Origin: Streptomyces sp. Tue 6430
Lineage (GTDB): Bacteria > Actinomycetota > Actinomycetes > Streptomycetales > Streptomycetaceae
DNA length: 64,000 bases
Assembly (NCBI GenBank): GCA_021568835.1
Contig: JAKGSH010000010.1
Span: 5,332,001-5,396,000 of the forward strand
Direction: 5' to 3'
The notes under the pieces were generated by a model, which had not been told where the DNA came from, searched no databases, and was given only the letters and a program-made list of their open reading frames with translations. The first letter of the stretch is position 1; each line of letters begins with the position of its first letter. Of the stretch, positions 1-10,236 are shown piece by piece. The translations under genes and the position numbers were made by a program.

Positions 1-123
1 GCCCTCGGCGAGCCGCAGCGGACCGGCGTGGTGGACGGCTACGGCGCCTCCCGCGGCTCCGACGGCTCCGACGGCTCCGGCGGCTCCGGCGGCTCCGGCG
101 GACAGGGATCCTTGTGGACGTGA
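1..123 (+). CDS. C-terminal tail of upstream gene (probable Wadjet JetC/TIGR02680), partial
   Basis: Frame 1 is open from the window edge to a TGA at 121-123 and overlaps the start of jetD by 10 bases. The 40 visible residues begin ALGEPQRTGVVDGYGAS and then run into a Ser/Gly/Asp repeat tail. No catalytic motif is in view. The identity rests only on position: TIGR02679 genes normally follow the TIGR02680 SMC-like ATPase in a four-gene operon, so this is inferred to be the end of that ATPase. Confidence 0.45.
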   Translation, partial: ALGEPQRTGVVDGYGASRGSDGSDGSGGSGGSGGQGSLWT

Positions 124-1454
124 ACCGTCCGACGCCCCCGACCGGCCGCGACGGAGGCCGGGCGGGGGCGGCCGCAGACGCGACGCCGGCGGAAGCCCGG
201 ACCGACGTCGATGCCGAGCGTCTCGGCCGCCTGCTCGGCGACCCCGGTCTCACCTGGTTCGTGGACCGGGTCCGGCAGCGGATGGCACGCGGCCGCCCGC
301 TCACCGGTTCCGTCACCCTGGCCGACCCCGACGCGTCCCAACGGCGCGCCGCCGAAAGGCTGCTGGGACGGGCTCCACGGTCCGGTGACTCGCTCGGCAT
401 CCGCCTCACCGCCGTGGACGCGGTCCTGCGCCGCTCCGGTGTCAGCCCCGACGGGCTGGCGGCGGCCGTGGTGGCCCTCACCGGCCCGGTCGTGCTCCAC
501 GCCGAGGCACGGAGCAGGGAGGAACGGGCCTGGGAGGAGGCGTACGCCCCGTTCGGGACCCTCGAGGGGGAGCAGGCCCGCTGGGCCGAACGGATCCGCG
601 CCGACGGTCTCGTACGGCGCCTCGCCAGGACACCGCAGGCCGCGGGCCCCCTGGTGGAGGCCGCCGTACGCGCGTTGCGCGCGCTGCCCGCGTCACCCCC
701 GGTCGCACGGGCGACGTTCGCGGCACGGAACCTTTCGGGCGCCCACGCCCTGGACGAGGGGACACCGCTCGCCACCCTCGTCCTGTCCGGCATCCGCTCC
801 CTCACCGGCTTCCCCGACGGCTCCGGCGCGCAGTGGCGGCGGGAGGCGTGGGCCTCGGCGGGGCTGCTCAAGGACGACCTGTCGTCGACCGTCCTCACCC
901 TCAACCTGCGCGGTGTCCCGCCCCTGGACTGGACGGCCGACGCGGGGGAGCCGACGGTGCTGACGCTCCGCTTCCTCACTCGTCACGCACCGGCCGTCGC
1001 CGTTCCGGTGACGGGAACCGTCCACGTCTGTGAGAACCCCGCCGTGCTGTCCGCCGCCGCCGACGCCTTCGGCCCGGCGTGCCCGCCCCTGGTGTGCCTC
1101 CAGGGGCAGCCGTCGGCCGCCGCCCTCACCTTGCTGCACGACCTGTCCACGCGGGGAGCCGGCCTCCTGTACCACGGGGATTTCGACTGGGGCGGTGTGC
1201 GCATCGCCGCGGCACTGGCGCGAAGCGTCCCCTGGCGTCCGTGGCGCTACGAGGCCGCCCATTACCGGGCAGCAGTGGCCGTGGCAGCCGCAGCCGCAGC
1301 CGCAGCGGACGCGGCCCCGGGCCTGACGGGCCGGCCCGCCGAGACCCCCTGGGACCCCGCCCTGGCCGCCTCCCTCCTCGAACTCGGTGTCCGGGTCGAA
1401 GAGGAAGCGGTGCTGGACGACCTGCTCGCGGACCTCGGGCCGGGAGCCCGTTGA
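114..1454 (+). CDS. jetD: TIGR02679-family protein, JetD-like subunit of a type III Wadjet anti-plasmid system
   Basis: This 446-residue protein is a DUF2399/TIGR02679 member. Its C-terminal third carries a Toprim-like signature: an acidic residue in VHVCENPAVL followed by the DxD pair in YHGDFDWGGVRIA. In the Wadjet family JetD is the nuclease subunit that cleaves circular plasmid DNA extruded by the JetABC SMC complex. Type III Wadjet is encoded by TIGR02677, 02678, 02680 and 02679 genes in order, so the rest of the system should lie to the left, outside the window. The GTG start overlaps the preceding gene, as expected for translational coupling; a second in-frame GTG at 120 is possible. 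There is an alanine tract near residues 389-401. Family assignment is from motif recognition, not a search. Confidence 0.8.
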   Translation: MDVNRPTPPTGRDGGRAGAAADATPAEARTDVDAERLGRLLGDPGLTWFVDRVRQRMARGRPLTGSVTLADPDASQRRAAERLLGRAPRSGDSLGIRLTAVDAVLRRSGVSPDGLAAAVVALTGPVVLHAEARSREERAWEEAYAPFGTLEGEQARWAERIRADGLVRRLARTPQAAGPLVEAAVRALRALPASPPVARATFAARNLSGAHALDEGTPLATLVLSGIRSLTGFPDGSGAQWRREAWASAGLLKDDLSSTVLTLNLRGVPPLDWTADAGEPTVLTLRFLTRHAPAVAVPVTGTVHVCENPAVLSAAADAFGPACPPLVCLQGQPSAAALTLLHDLSTRGAGLLYHGDFDWGGVRIAAALARSVPWRPWRYEAAHYRAAVAVAAAAAAAADAAPGLTGRPAETPWDPALAASLLELGVRVEEEAVLDDLLADLGPGAR

Positions 1455-1501
1455 GGTGCCGCGTCCGGAACGGGACCGTGCTGGTCCGGATCCCCACGCT
1501 G

Positions 1502-1523
1502 CCGGCCTCCGCTCGCAGGCCGG
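1502..1523 (+). terminator. Possible terminator after jetD
   Basis: CCGGCCT and AGGCCGG form a perfect 7-bp stem with an 8-nt loop, about 50 bases after the jetD stop. There is no U-tract, which is usual in streptomycetes. In DNA this rich in G and C the evidence is modest. Confidence 0.3.
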
Positions 1524-1577
1524 GCCGGGCCGGTCCGTCGGGTCCGGGCCGGGGGGCCGGTTCGTGAAAGTTTCGGG

Positions 1578-1602
1578 GAATGGTTGTCGGGGTCGGGGGT
1601 AG
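1578..1602 (+). promoter_or_regulatory. Candidate SigB-type promoter upstream of the sigma-factor gene
   Basis: GAAT, 15 bases, then GGGTAG fits the Streptomyces SigB-type consensus GNNT-N14-16-GGGTAY except for the last base. It lies about 75 bases before the ATG of a SigB/SigF-family gene, so autoregulation is possible. The first element is very degenerate and the call is tentative. Confidence 0.3.
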
Positions 1603-1675
1603 GCGGGGCTTTGCGGGCACGACGGGCCGGCGACGACGGCCGGGGATCCGGCGGTGGATGGACTGGGAGGGGCAC

Positions 1676-2515
1676 ATGATGACGACGACCGTGCAGGCCG
1701 CTGGGACGGTGGACGTTCCGGAGATCGCCGATCCCTCGAAGGTCGCGCCGCGGGACGCGCGGGAGTTGTCGAAGGTGTTCTTCGGGCGGCTGGCGGTGCT
1801 GGAGGAGGGCACGCCGGAGTACCAGTACGCGCGCAACACGCTGATCGAGATGAACATGTCCCTGGTGCGGTACGCGGCGGGCCGGTTCCGCAGCCGTGGG
1901 CCGGAGGAGATGGAGGACATCGTCCAGGTCGGCATGATCGGGCTGATCAAGGCGATCGACCGGTTCGAGCTGTCGCGCGAGGTGGAGTTCACCTCCTTCG
2001 CGGTGCCCTACATCGTGGGGGAGATCAAGCGGTTCTTCCGGGACACCTCCTGGGCGGTGCACGTGCCGCGGCGGTTGCAGGAGGCGCGGGTGCAGCTGGC
2101 GCGGGCCAACGAGGAGCTGCGCAGCCGGCTGGGGCGCACGCCGACGACCAAGGAGTTGTCGGAGCTGATGTGCCTGCCGGAGGACGAGGTGGTCGAGGCG
2201 CGGCTGGCGTCCAACGGGTACACGTCGGCGTCGCTGGACGCGGCGATCAGCGGCAGCGAGGACGGCGAGGCCGCGCTGGCGGACTTCATCGGCGACGAGG
2301 ACGCCGCCCTCGGTCTGGTCGAGGACTTCCACGCGCTGGCGCCGATGGTGGCCGCGCTGGACGAGCGTGACCGGCGGATCATCCACTGGCGGTTCGTGGA
2401 GGAACTCACCCAGGCCCAGATAGGCGAACGCCTCGGCGTCTCCCAGATGCACGTCTCCCGCCTGATCTCCCGCCTCCTGGCCCGCCTGCGCGAAGGCATG
2501 CTCACCACCGGCTGA
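1676..2515 (+). CDS. RNA polymerase sigma factor, SigB/SigF/SigG family (group 3)
   Basis: The protein has 279 residues from the ATG at 1676, chosen because GGGAGGGG lies just upstream; the next codon is also ATG. Region 2 is clear: NMSLVRYAAGRF, then EMEDIVQVGMIGLIKAIDRF and FTSFAVPYIVGEIKRFFRD. Region 4 ends with IIHWRFVEELTQAQIGERLG and SQMHVSRLISRLLARLR, a helix-turn-helix for the -35 element. The family directs stress and sporulation regulons in actinobacteria and is usually controlled by anti-sigma and anti-anti-sigma partners. None is adjacent here, so the gene is probably an orphan paralogue. It faces the convergent lectin gene across a shared terminator. Confidence 0.93.
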   Translation: MMTTTVQAAGTVDVPEIADPSKVAPRDARELSKVFFGRLAVLEEGTPEYQYARNTLIEMNMSLVRYAAGRFRSRGPEEMEDIVQVGMIGLIKAIDRFELSREVEFTSFAVPYIVGEIKRFFRDTSWAVHVPRRLQEARVQLARANEELRSRLGRTPTTKELSELMCLPEDEVVEARLASNGYTSASLDAAISGSEDGEAALADFIGDEDAALGLVEDFHALAPMVAALDERDRRIIHWRFVEELTQAQIGERLGVSQMHVSRLISRLLARLREGMLTTG

Positions 2516-2555
2516 ACCACCCGAAACGCCCGAACCACCCCACCCGACAAGCCCG

Positions 2556-2582
2556 GCCCTGGTGTCCTCACGGCACCAGGGC
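2556..2582. terminator. Bidirectional terminator between the sigma-factor and B-lectin genes
   Basis: GCCCTGGTG and CACCAGGGC form a perfect 9-bp stem with a 9-nt loop between two convergent stop codons (2515 on plus, 2612 on minus). Confidence 0.6.
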
Positions 2583-2611
2583 TCGCGCATGCGCCGGCCG
2601 GGACGGCCTGC

Positions 2612-3859
<1,248 letters not shown>

Positions 3860-4321
3860 GCGGTACTCCTCCTCGGTGGCCGGGCAGTCGGTGGGGGAGC
3901 TGTCGGTGACGGAACCCGGGCGGCGCGTTCAGCCGGCGTACCGGACGAACACCCGGCGCACGGGCGGGCGTCGGCGCCGGTACCAGCCCCGGGTCCGGGT
4001 CCGGACGGCCCGTATCGCCACGGTCCCGGCCGCCGGGTCCCGCGTGACCCGGCGGCGGTCGGGTCCGCGGGCCGGTCCGACGGCCTTTCCGGACCGCGAG
4101 GTCCTCCCGTACGGCCCCGGCCCGGACGTCCGGCCGCGAGGCCGCACGCCGACGGGTCCAACGGCACGCCCAACTTAACCTGTTGTACCGACGGCAGCCG
4201 CTTTCCCGTAGGGAACGCCCCGTCGCTTTGTCCGTCCACGCCTCACTGTTCCCGGAAAGTTCCGTACTCGGGCGGTGAACGGGCACGTGGAGGGCGGATA
4301 CGGGCCCCCTCCTGGTCGCCC
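3860..4321. other. Divergent intergenic region, B-lectin gene / T7SS-associated gene
   Basis: No credible coding sequence is seen. The stretch near 4170-4195 is locally less GC-rich and contains ACCTGTTGTA, resembling one arm (TCCTGTTGAC) of the perfect inverted repeat at 4322-4352. Promoters of both divergent units probably lie here, but no -10/-35 pair is convincing. Confidence 0.5.
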
Positions 4322-4352
4322 GTCAACAGGACAGCTGTGGCATCCTGTTGAC
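4322..4352. promoter_or_regulatory. Perfect inverted repeat, probable operator
   Basis: GTCAACAGGA (4322-4331) and TCCTGTTGAC (4343-4352) are exact reverse complements separated by 11 bases, about one helical turn. The arms are far less GC-rich than the surroundings. The position between divergent genes suggests a dimeric regulator site rather than a terminator. Confidence 0.55.
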
Positions 4353-4432
4353 TCCCGATCTGATCAGTGACGTCGTGCGCGCAGGTCGTTCGGCACCCAG
4401 GAAGTCGTACGGACCCAAGAGTTCAGGTGGAG

Positions 4433-5299
4433 ATGCGGCCCGGAGAACGGCAGGAGGCCAGGCACGACGCCTCGCCCGCGGTGCCCGAGAGTTCCGGGCC
4501 GACCGCGGCCCCCGAAGCACTCCCAGCCCCCGAAGCACCCGTCACGGCCGTCCCCGACACCGGTGACGTCCCCGGGATACCCGAGGCCGTACGGGCCGCC
4601 GCCCGCCGCGCGCCGGGGCACTGGATCGGGGTGGTCGACCCGGAGTGGACCGAGGAGCGGACGCCGCCGCAGTGGGCGGTGCTGGGGGAGTGGCGGTCGG
4701 ACGACGACGGGGGTGTGGGGGACTACCGCGCCAACCCGGAGTATCGGCCCTCCGCGCGGGTCCTCGGCTGGCCGGAGCCCACCGACCCGGTGGACGCGGC
4801 GGCACAGCGGGCCGCCACCGGCTACGGCCCGGTCGACGACGCGCTCGAGGCGCTCGCGCGGGCGGACGTCACGGTGCTGCGCGGACCGGACGGCGGGCCG
4901 CTCACGGCCGTCGGGCGGGACGGGGCGCCCGTGGTCCTCGCGTTCACCTCGCCGGCACACGAGTTGATGTCCGTGGAACTCAGGCATGACACGCTTCCGG
5001 CGGCGGAGCTGGCCCGTTCGCTGAGCGGTTCCGGCACCCTGCTGATGGTCAACGCCGGGGCCGCGGCCCCCCTGCTCGTCCCGGCGGACGGCCTTCTCGG
5101 GCTTCTCGACCCCGTGCCCGGACCCGTACCCGGGCCGGACGTCGCGGGGGCGCCCGCGGCGGACGCCGTGGCGGAGGGGAACCCCGGTGCCCTCTCCGGC
5201 GCCACTGACCGTACCGGCTCTCCGGCCGCGGTTCCCTCCGCGGACCGGACCGGCAACTCCCCCGAATCCCGGCCCCACATCACAGGGAGGACCCCGTGA
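4433..5299 (+). CDS. Type VII secretion system-associated protein
   Basis: The protein has 288 residues from the ATG at 4433; GTG at 4367 or 4427 are alternatives and no start has an ideal ribosome site. The core carries PGHWIGVVDPEWTEER, PPQWAVLGEWRSD, NPEYRPSARVLGWPEPTDP and ATGYGPVDDALEALARADV, a pattern I recognise from Streptomyces proteins annotated as T7SS-associated. An SseB-like segment follows (PVVLAFTSPAHELMSVELRH). The N-terminus and the last 80 residues are low complexity. It has no membrane segment and probably acts in the cytoplasm. Its TGA overlaps the GTG of the next gene, so the ricin-lectin protein is translationally coupled to it. Confidence 0.72.
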   Translation: MRPGERQEARHDASPAVPESSGPTAAPEALPAPEAPVTAVPDTGDVPGIPEAVRAAARRAPGHWIGVVDPEWTEERTPPQWAVLGEWRSDDDGGVGDYRANPEYRPSARVLGWPEPTDPVDAAAQRAATGYGPVDDALEALARADVTVLRGPDGGPLTAVGRDGAPVVLAFTSPAHELMSVELRHDTLPAAELARSLSGSGTLLMVNAGAAAPLLVPADGLLGLLDPVPGPVPGPDVAGAPAADAVAEGNPGALSGATDRTGSPAAVPSADRTGNSPESRPHITGRTP

Positions 5300-6780
5300 C
5301 GCGTTCGGCCCAGCAACCCCCCAGCCCCCCGGGGGCGGAGTCCGCCTCCGGCGGCGAGGAGACGGCCGCCACCGCCGTGGCGGCCACCGTCTCCCGGCCC
5401 ACGGAGTCCGGGACCGCGCCCGCGAAGGCGAGAACCGAGCCCGATCCGGCAGAGACGACGGCGGAAAAAGAGGCAGAAGCGGAGACCAAGGCAGAGGCAG
5501 AGGCGGAAGCGGAGACCAAGGCAGGTACGAAGGCAGGGGCGAAGGCGGAGGCGGAGTCCGGGACGGAGACCGAGCCCGGTTCCGGCTCCCGCCTCGGCCC
5601 CGCCGGGACGGCGACCGCGCAGGCAGCCGAGGCCGGGGAGACCGAGAAGGCCGGGGAGGCGGCAGCCTCGGGCGGCACACCCGAGTCCGAAGCCGTCGGC
5701 GGCGGGTCCGCGAGCGGAGCGGTCTCCGGCAGCCGGTCCGAGGCCGCCCCCGATGGCGCGACGGGCCGGTCCGAGACCGATCCAGGGACCGATCCCGAGG
5801 CCGGTTCCAGGACCGGTCCCGGGGCTGATCCCGGGACCGACTCCGGGACCGACCCCGGGGCCGCCGCGGTGGCCAAGAGCCGGTTGCCCGCGCTCGTACG
5901 GACCATGACCGCGACCGCGATCGACCGGCCGCGGCAGCAGACCGGCCCGGTCGGGCGGCCGGGCAAGGCGGTGCTGGCCGGGGCCGCCGTCGGAGGGGCG
6001 CTGCTCGTGTCGGTGCCGTTCCTGGTGCTCGGCGGGAACGAGGACCGGGCCCGTACGGCGCCCGCGGCGGCGGAGACCGTCCTCGGCGGGAACCCGGGGG
6101 AGGCGCCCGGCGAGTTCGCGGTGACCCGGCCCGTCACCGGTTCCCCGGGCGAGAGCCCCACGCCCTCCGCGAAGTCCGGCAAGCCGGTGCGGGGAGCCGC
6201 CGCGTCGGCCCCGGCCAAGGGCGGGAGCGAGGCCGAGCCGAAGAAGGAGACCGCTCGGCAGGCCCAGCCGACGAAGCAGAGCGCCGGGCAGAAGTCCGGC
6301 GGCAAGGACTCCGGCGGCAGCAAGGCGGCGGCCGGCGGCGAGGCGTCGGGCACCGGCAAGAACCAGGCGGCGAACTCCGGTTCGGCCCTGACGCTCAGCG
6401 GCTTCGTCTCCCTGCGCAGTCATCTCTCGGGCCGCTGCGTCGACGTACCGGACGGCGACTTCAGCGACGGCAAGGCACTGTGGGCATGGGACTGCAACGG
6501 CAGCCCCGCGCAGAAGTGGCAGTTCGCCTCCGACGGCACCATCCGCATCCAGGGCAAGTGCCTCGACGTGGCCGGCGCGAACTACAACGACGGCACGACC
6601 ATCCAGATCGCCTGGTGCAACGGCAACGCCGCCCAGCAGTTCGTGCTGAACTCCGCCCACGACCTGGTCAACACCGTCGTCGGCAAGTGCGTCGACATCA
6701 GGGACAACAACCGGGGCAACGGGGCCCGGCTGCAACTGTGGACCTGCGCCGGCACCGACAACCAGAAGTGGAGCGTCTGA
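5296..6780 (+). CDS. Membrane-anchored ricin B-type lectin domain protein
   Basis: The protein has 494 residues. Residues 1-215 are a disordered Glu/Ala/Thr and Gly/Asp/Pro-rich region with internal repeats (AEAETK, DPGTD). One membrane segment lies at 225-246 (VLAGAAVGGALLVSVPFLVL), followed by a Lys/Ser-rich linker and a beta-trefoil lectin at about 366-494. The lectin shows cysteine pairs and QxW-type motifs (QKWQF, the degenerate QQFVL, QKWSV) plus the sugar-site pattern GRCVDV and GKCLDV. It overlaps the T7SS-associated gene by four bases (GTGA) behind a GGGAGG ribosome site. The layout matches the divergent B-lectin protein. The lectin should be extracytoplasmic and could tether cell-wall or host glycans near the secretion apparatus; that role is inference. 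Confidence 0.88.
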   Translation: MTRSAQQPPSPPGAESASGGEETAATAVAATVSRPTESGTAPAKARTEPDPAETTAEKEAEAETKAEAEAEAETKAGTKAGAKAEAESGTETEPGSGSRLGPAGTATAQAAEAGETEKAGEAAASGGTPESEAVGGGSASGAVSGSRSEAAPDGATGRSETDPGTDPEAGSRTGPGADPGTDSGTDPGAAAVAKSRLPALVRTMTATAIDRPRQQTGPVGRPGKAVLAGAAVGGALLVSVPFLVLGGNEDRARTAPAAAETVLGGNPGEAPGEFAVTRPVTGSPGESPTPSAKSGKPVRGAAASAPAKGGSEAEPKKETARQAQPTKQSAGQKSGGKDSGGSKAAAGGEASGTGKNQAANSGSALTLSGFVSLRSHLSGRCVDVPDGDFSDGKALWAWDCNGSPAQKWQFASDGTIRIQGKCLDVAGANYNDGTTIQIAWCNGNAAQQFVLNSAHDLVNTVVGKCVDIRDNNRGNGARLQLWTCAGTDNQKWSV

Positions 6781-6919
6781 CCGCACGCCCCCACCGAGAG
6801 CCCCGCTCTCGCCCCGCCCGCCCCGAGATCGGGGCACGATGACACCGTCGGCTCGCCGACACGGCCCCCGGACGGCGGGCCGCTCGCTGAAAACGCCCCC
6901 GCGGCAAGGAGGTTGGTGC

Positions 6920-9900
6920 GTGTCGCGCCAGGTACTGACGGTCGGTCCCGGGGACCGGGACCGCTACCGGACGATCGGTGAGGCACTCGCGGCGGCCCGT
7001 GCCGGCGCCCTCATCAGCGTCCGGCCCGGGACGTACGCCGAGAACCTGGTGATCCAGACCAGGGTCACCCTCGCCGCCGCCGAGGGGCGGGGCACCGTGG
7101 AGATCCGGCCGCGTTCGGGCAGTGTGCTCGCGCTGCGCGCCGACGCCGTGATGCTGTCCGAGCTGACCCTGCGCGGCGGCGACGCCGAACTGCCGGCCGT
7201 GGACGTGCGGCGCGGGCAGGCCGCGTTCGACGGCTGCGAGGTCGTCGGCGCCGCCTGGACCGCGATGCTGGCCGGGGGCACCGGCTCCCTCGCGCTGCGG
7301 GACTGCCGGGTGAGCAACCCGCAGGGCGCGGGCATCGTGGTCACCTCGACCACGCCCACCACCGTGGAGTCCTGCACCCTGGAGAACCTGGGCACCAGCG
7401 GCCTGGTCCTCGCCGAGCAGGGCGAGGCCCGCGTCCGCGGCTGCACGGTGCGCGACGCCCGGGGCAACGGCCTGCTCGCCAACGGCGAGGCCCGCGGCAC
7501 GGTGGAGGACTGCGACATCTCCTCCACCGACAAGCCGTCCGTCGCCCTCGAGCAGAACTGCTCCCTGACGGTGGTCCGCACCGTGGTGCACGACACCAGC
7601 ACCGGCGTGCACCTGAGCAGCACGGGCCGTACGACCCTGGAGGACGTCCGCGTCACCGGAGCGTCGGGGAACGGGATCGCGCTGGCCTCGGGCACCGACC
7701 CGGTGCTGCGCCGCTGCCGGGTCTCCCGCACCCGCGGGCACGGCATCCTGGTCACCGACCGGGCGCGCGGCACCTTCGAGGACTGCTGGGTGGACGGCGC
7801 GCAGGGCGCGGGGCTGCGGGTCGCCGGGGCCGCCTCCCCGGCGCTGACCGGCCTGACGGTCCGCGACTGCGAGCACGGCGGACTGCTCCTGGAGGAGGGC
7901 TCGGCGCCGGAACTGGACCGCCTGGAGGTGATCGGCGGCTCACCCGCCGTCACGGTGCGCGGCGGCGCCAACCCGCTGCTGCGCCGGGCCCGGCTGGTCG
8001 AGCCGTCCGGCGACGGCATCCTGGCGACCGCCGACGCCCGCGGCCGCGCCGAGGACTGCGAGATCGTCCGGCCCGGGGGCACGGGCGTGCACGTGGCCTC
8101 CGGCGGCAGCCTCTACCTGGCCGGCGGTGGGGTCTCCGAGGCCGCCGCCGGCGGTCTGGTCGTGGCGGACGGCGGCAGTGCCACCGTCCGCGACTTCCGC
8201 GTCGAGAGGTGCGGCGAGGACGGCGTGGCGGTCGCCGCGGGCGGCGAACTGACCGCCAGCCGCACCGTGGCGCACGCCGCCGAGGGCCACGGCTTCCTGC
8301 TGCGCGAGGGCGCCCTCGCCTCCCTCAACGGCTGCGAGGCCACCGGCGGCGCCCAGGACGGCTTCCGGGTGGAGTCCACCGCGCCGGTCTCCCTCGTGAA
8401 CTGCCTCGCCCGGGAGAACGAGGGCGGCGGCCTGGTGCAGACCGTGCCCGGCGAGCGGCTCGCCGTGGACGGCCTGAAGAGCACCGGCAACGGCAAACGG
8501 GACGCCTGGGGCACCGGCAGCGCCGAGAACACCGACCCCGCCGGTTCGGGCGCCGCGGACGGGCCCGCGCCGGACCGCGCGGACGGCCCGCTCGGTGCCC
8601 TCAACGCGCTGATCGGCCTGGAGAACGTCAAACAGCAGGTGCGCACCCTGGTCAACCTGACCCAGCTCGCCCAGCGCCGCGAACAACTCGGCATGTCCGC
8701 ACCGCCGATGAGCCGGCACCTGATCTTCGCCGGCCCGCCCGGCACCGGCAAGACCACCGTCGCCCGCCTCTACGGGTCGATCCTCGCCGAACTGGGCTCG
8801 CTGCGCAGCGGGCACCTGGTGGAGGTCTCCCGCGCCGACCTGGTCGCCCAGGTCGTCGGCGGCACCGCGATCAAGACCAGCGAGACCTTCCAACGGGCCC
8901 TCGGCGGCGTGCTGTTCATCGACGAGGCGTACACGCTCACCGCCGACAGCGGCAACGGCGGCGCCGACTTCGGCCGTGAGGCGGTGGACACCCTGCTGAA
9001 ACTGATGGAGGACCACCGCGACGACGTGGTGGTGGTCGCGGCCGGCTACTCCCGCGAGATGGAGTCCTTCCTCGGCTCCAACCCCGGCCTGGCGTCCCGC
9101 TTCTCACGGACCGTCGAGTTCGAGAACTACTCGGTGCCCGAACTGGTCGCGATCATGGAGAACATGTGCACCCAGCACCAGTACGAACTGGGTGAGGGCA
9201 CCGCGGAGGCGCTGGCCGCGCACTTCGGGGCGATGCCGCGGGACGCCGGCTTCGGCAACGGGCGTGCCGCGCGCGGGGTGTTCGAGGAGATGGTGGACCG
9301 GCAGGCGGTCCGGCTCGCCGCCCAGCCGCAGGTCGGCGAGCGCGACCTGCGACTGCTGCTGCCGGAGGACGTCTCGCCCACCGCCGCCGCGGAGGCGGCC
9401 GGCACCGCCGCCCCGGACGACGACCCGCTCACCCGCCTCGGCGACATGATCGGCCTGGCCGAGGCCAAGCGCGACGTCGCGGACCTGGTCAACCTCATCA
9501 CCACCGCCCGCCACCGGGCCGCCGCCGGGCTGCCGGTGCCCTCGCTCAGCCACCACCTGGTCTTCACCGGCCCGCCCGGCACCGGCAAGACCACCGTCGC
9601 CCGCCTCTACGGGCAGATCCTGACCCGGCTCGGCATCCTCGAGCGGGGCCAGCTGGTCGAGGCGGCCCGCGCCGACCTGGTCGGCCGCTACATCGGCCAC
9701 ACCGCCCAGCTCACCCGCGAGGTCTTCCAACGGGCCCTGGGAGGCGTGCTGTTCATCGACGAGGCGTACACCCTCACCCCGCGCGGCGGCGGCGCCGACT
9801 TCGGCCAGGAGGCGGTGGACACCCTGCTGAAACTGATGGAGGACCACCGCGACGAGGTGGTCGTCATCGTCGCCGGCTACCCGGACGAGATGGAGCGCTT

Positions 9901-10236
9901 CCTCGGCTCCAACCCGGGCCTGTCCTCCCGCTTCCCGCGCCGGATCGCCTTCGCCGACTACTCCTCCGAGGAACTGGTCACCATCGTGCGCTCCCAGGCC
10001 GCGGGCATGGGCTACGAGTGCGGACCCGGCACCGGCCCCCTGCTCAAGGAGTACTTCGACGCGCTGCCCGGGACCGCTCCTTCGGCAACGCCCGCCTGGC
10101 CCGCCAGGTGGTCGAGTCGATGGTCACCCGCCAGGCGGGACGGCTCAGCTCGCTGGCCGCGCCCACCCTGGACGACCTGCGCGTCCTCCTCCCCGTGGAC
10201 GTGGCCGTCACCGCACCGGGAACGGCTCCCCGGTGA
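6920..10236 (+). CDS. Beta-helix / tandem AAA+ ATPase (CbxX/EccA-like), T7SS-associated; one apparent frameshift
   Basis: The GTG at 6920 is chosen because AAGGAGG lies 7 bases upstream. Residues 1-540 are a right-handed parallel beta-helix of roughly 23-residue turns (for example GIALASGTDPVLRRCRVSRT). Two CbxX/CfqX-type AAA+ modules follow, each with Walker A GPPGTGKTT (near residues 605 and 884) and Walker B GVLFIDEAYTL. Mycobacterial EccA has one such ATPase behind a TPR-like domain and acts in the cytosol on ESX substrates; here the partner domain differs and the ATPase is doubled. The last 55 residues (FGNARLARQVVESMVTRQ to the TGA at 10236) are in another frame. One missing C in CCC at 10067-10069 restores a 1,105-residue protein. 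The TGA overlaps the mycP GTG. Confidence 0.85.
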
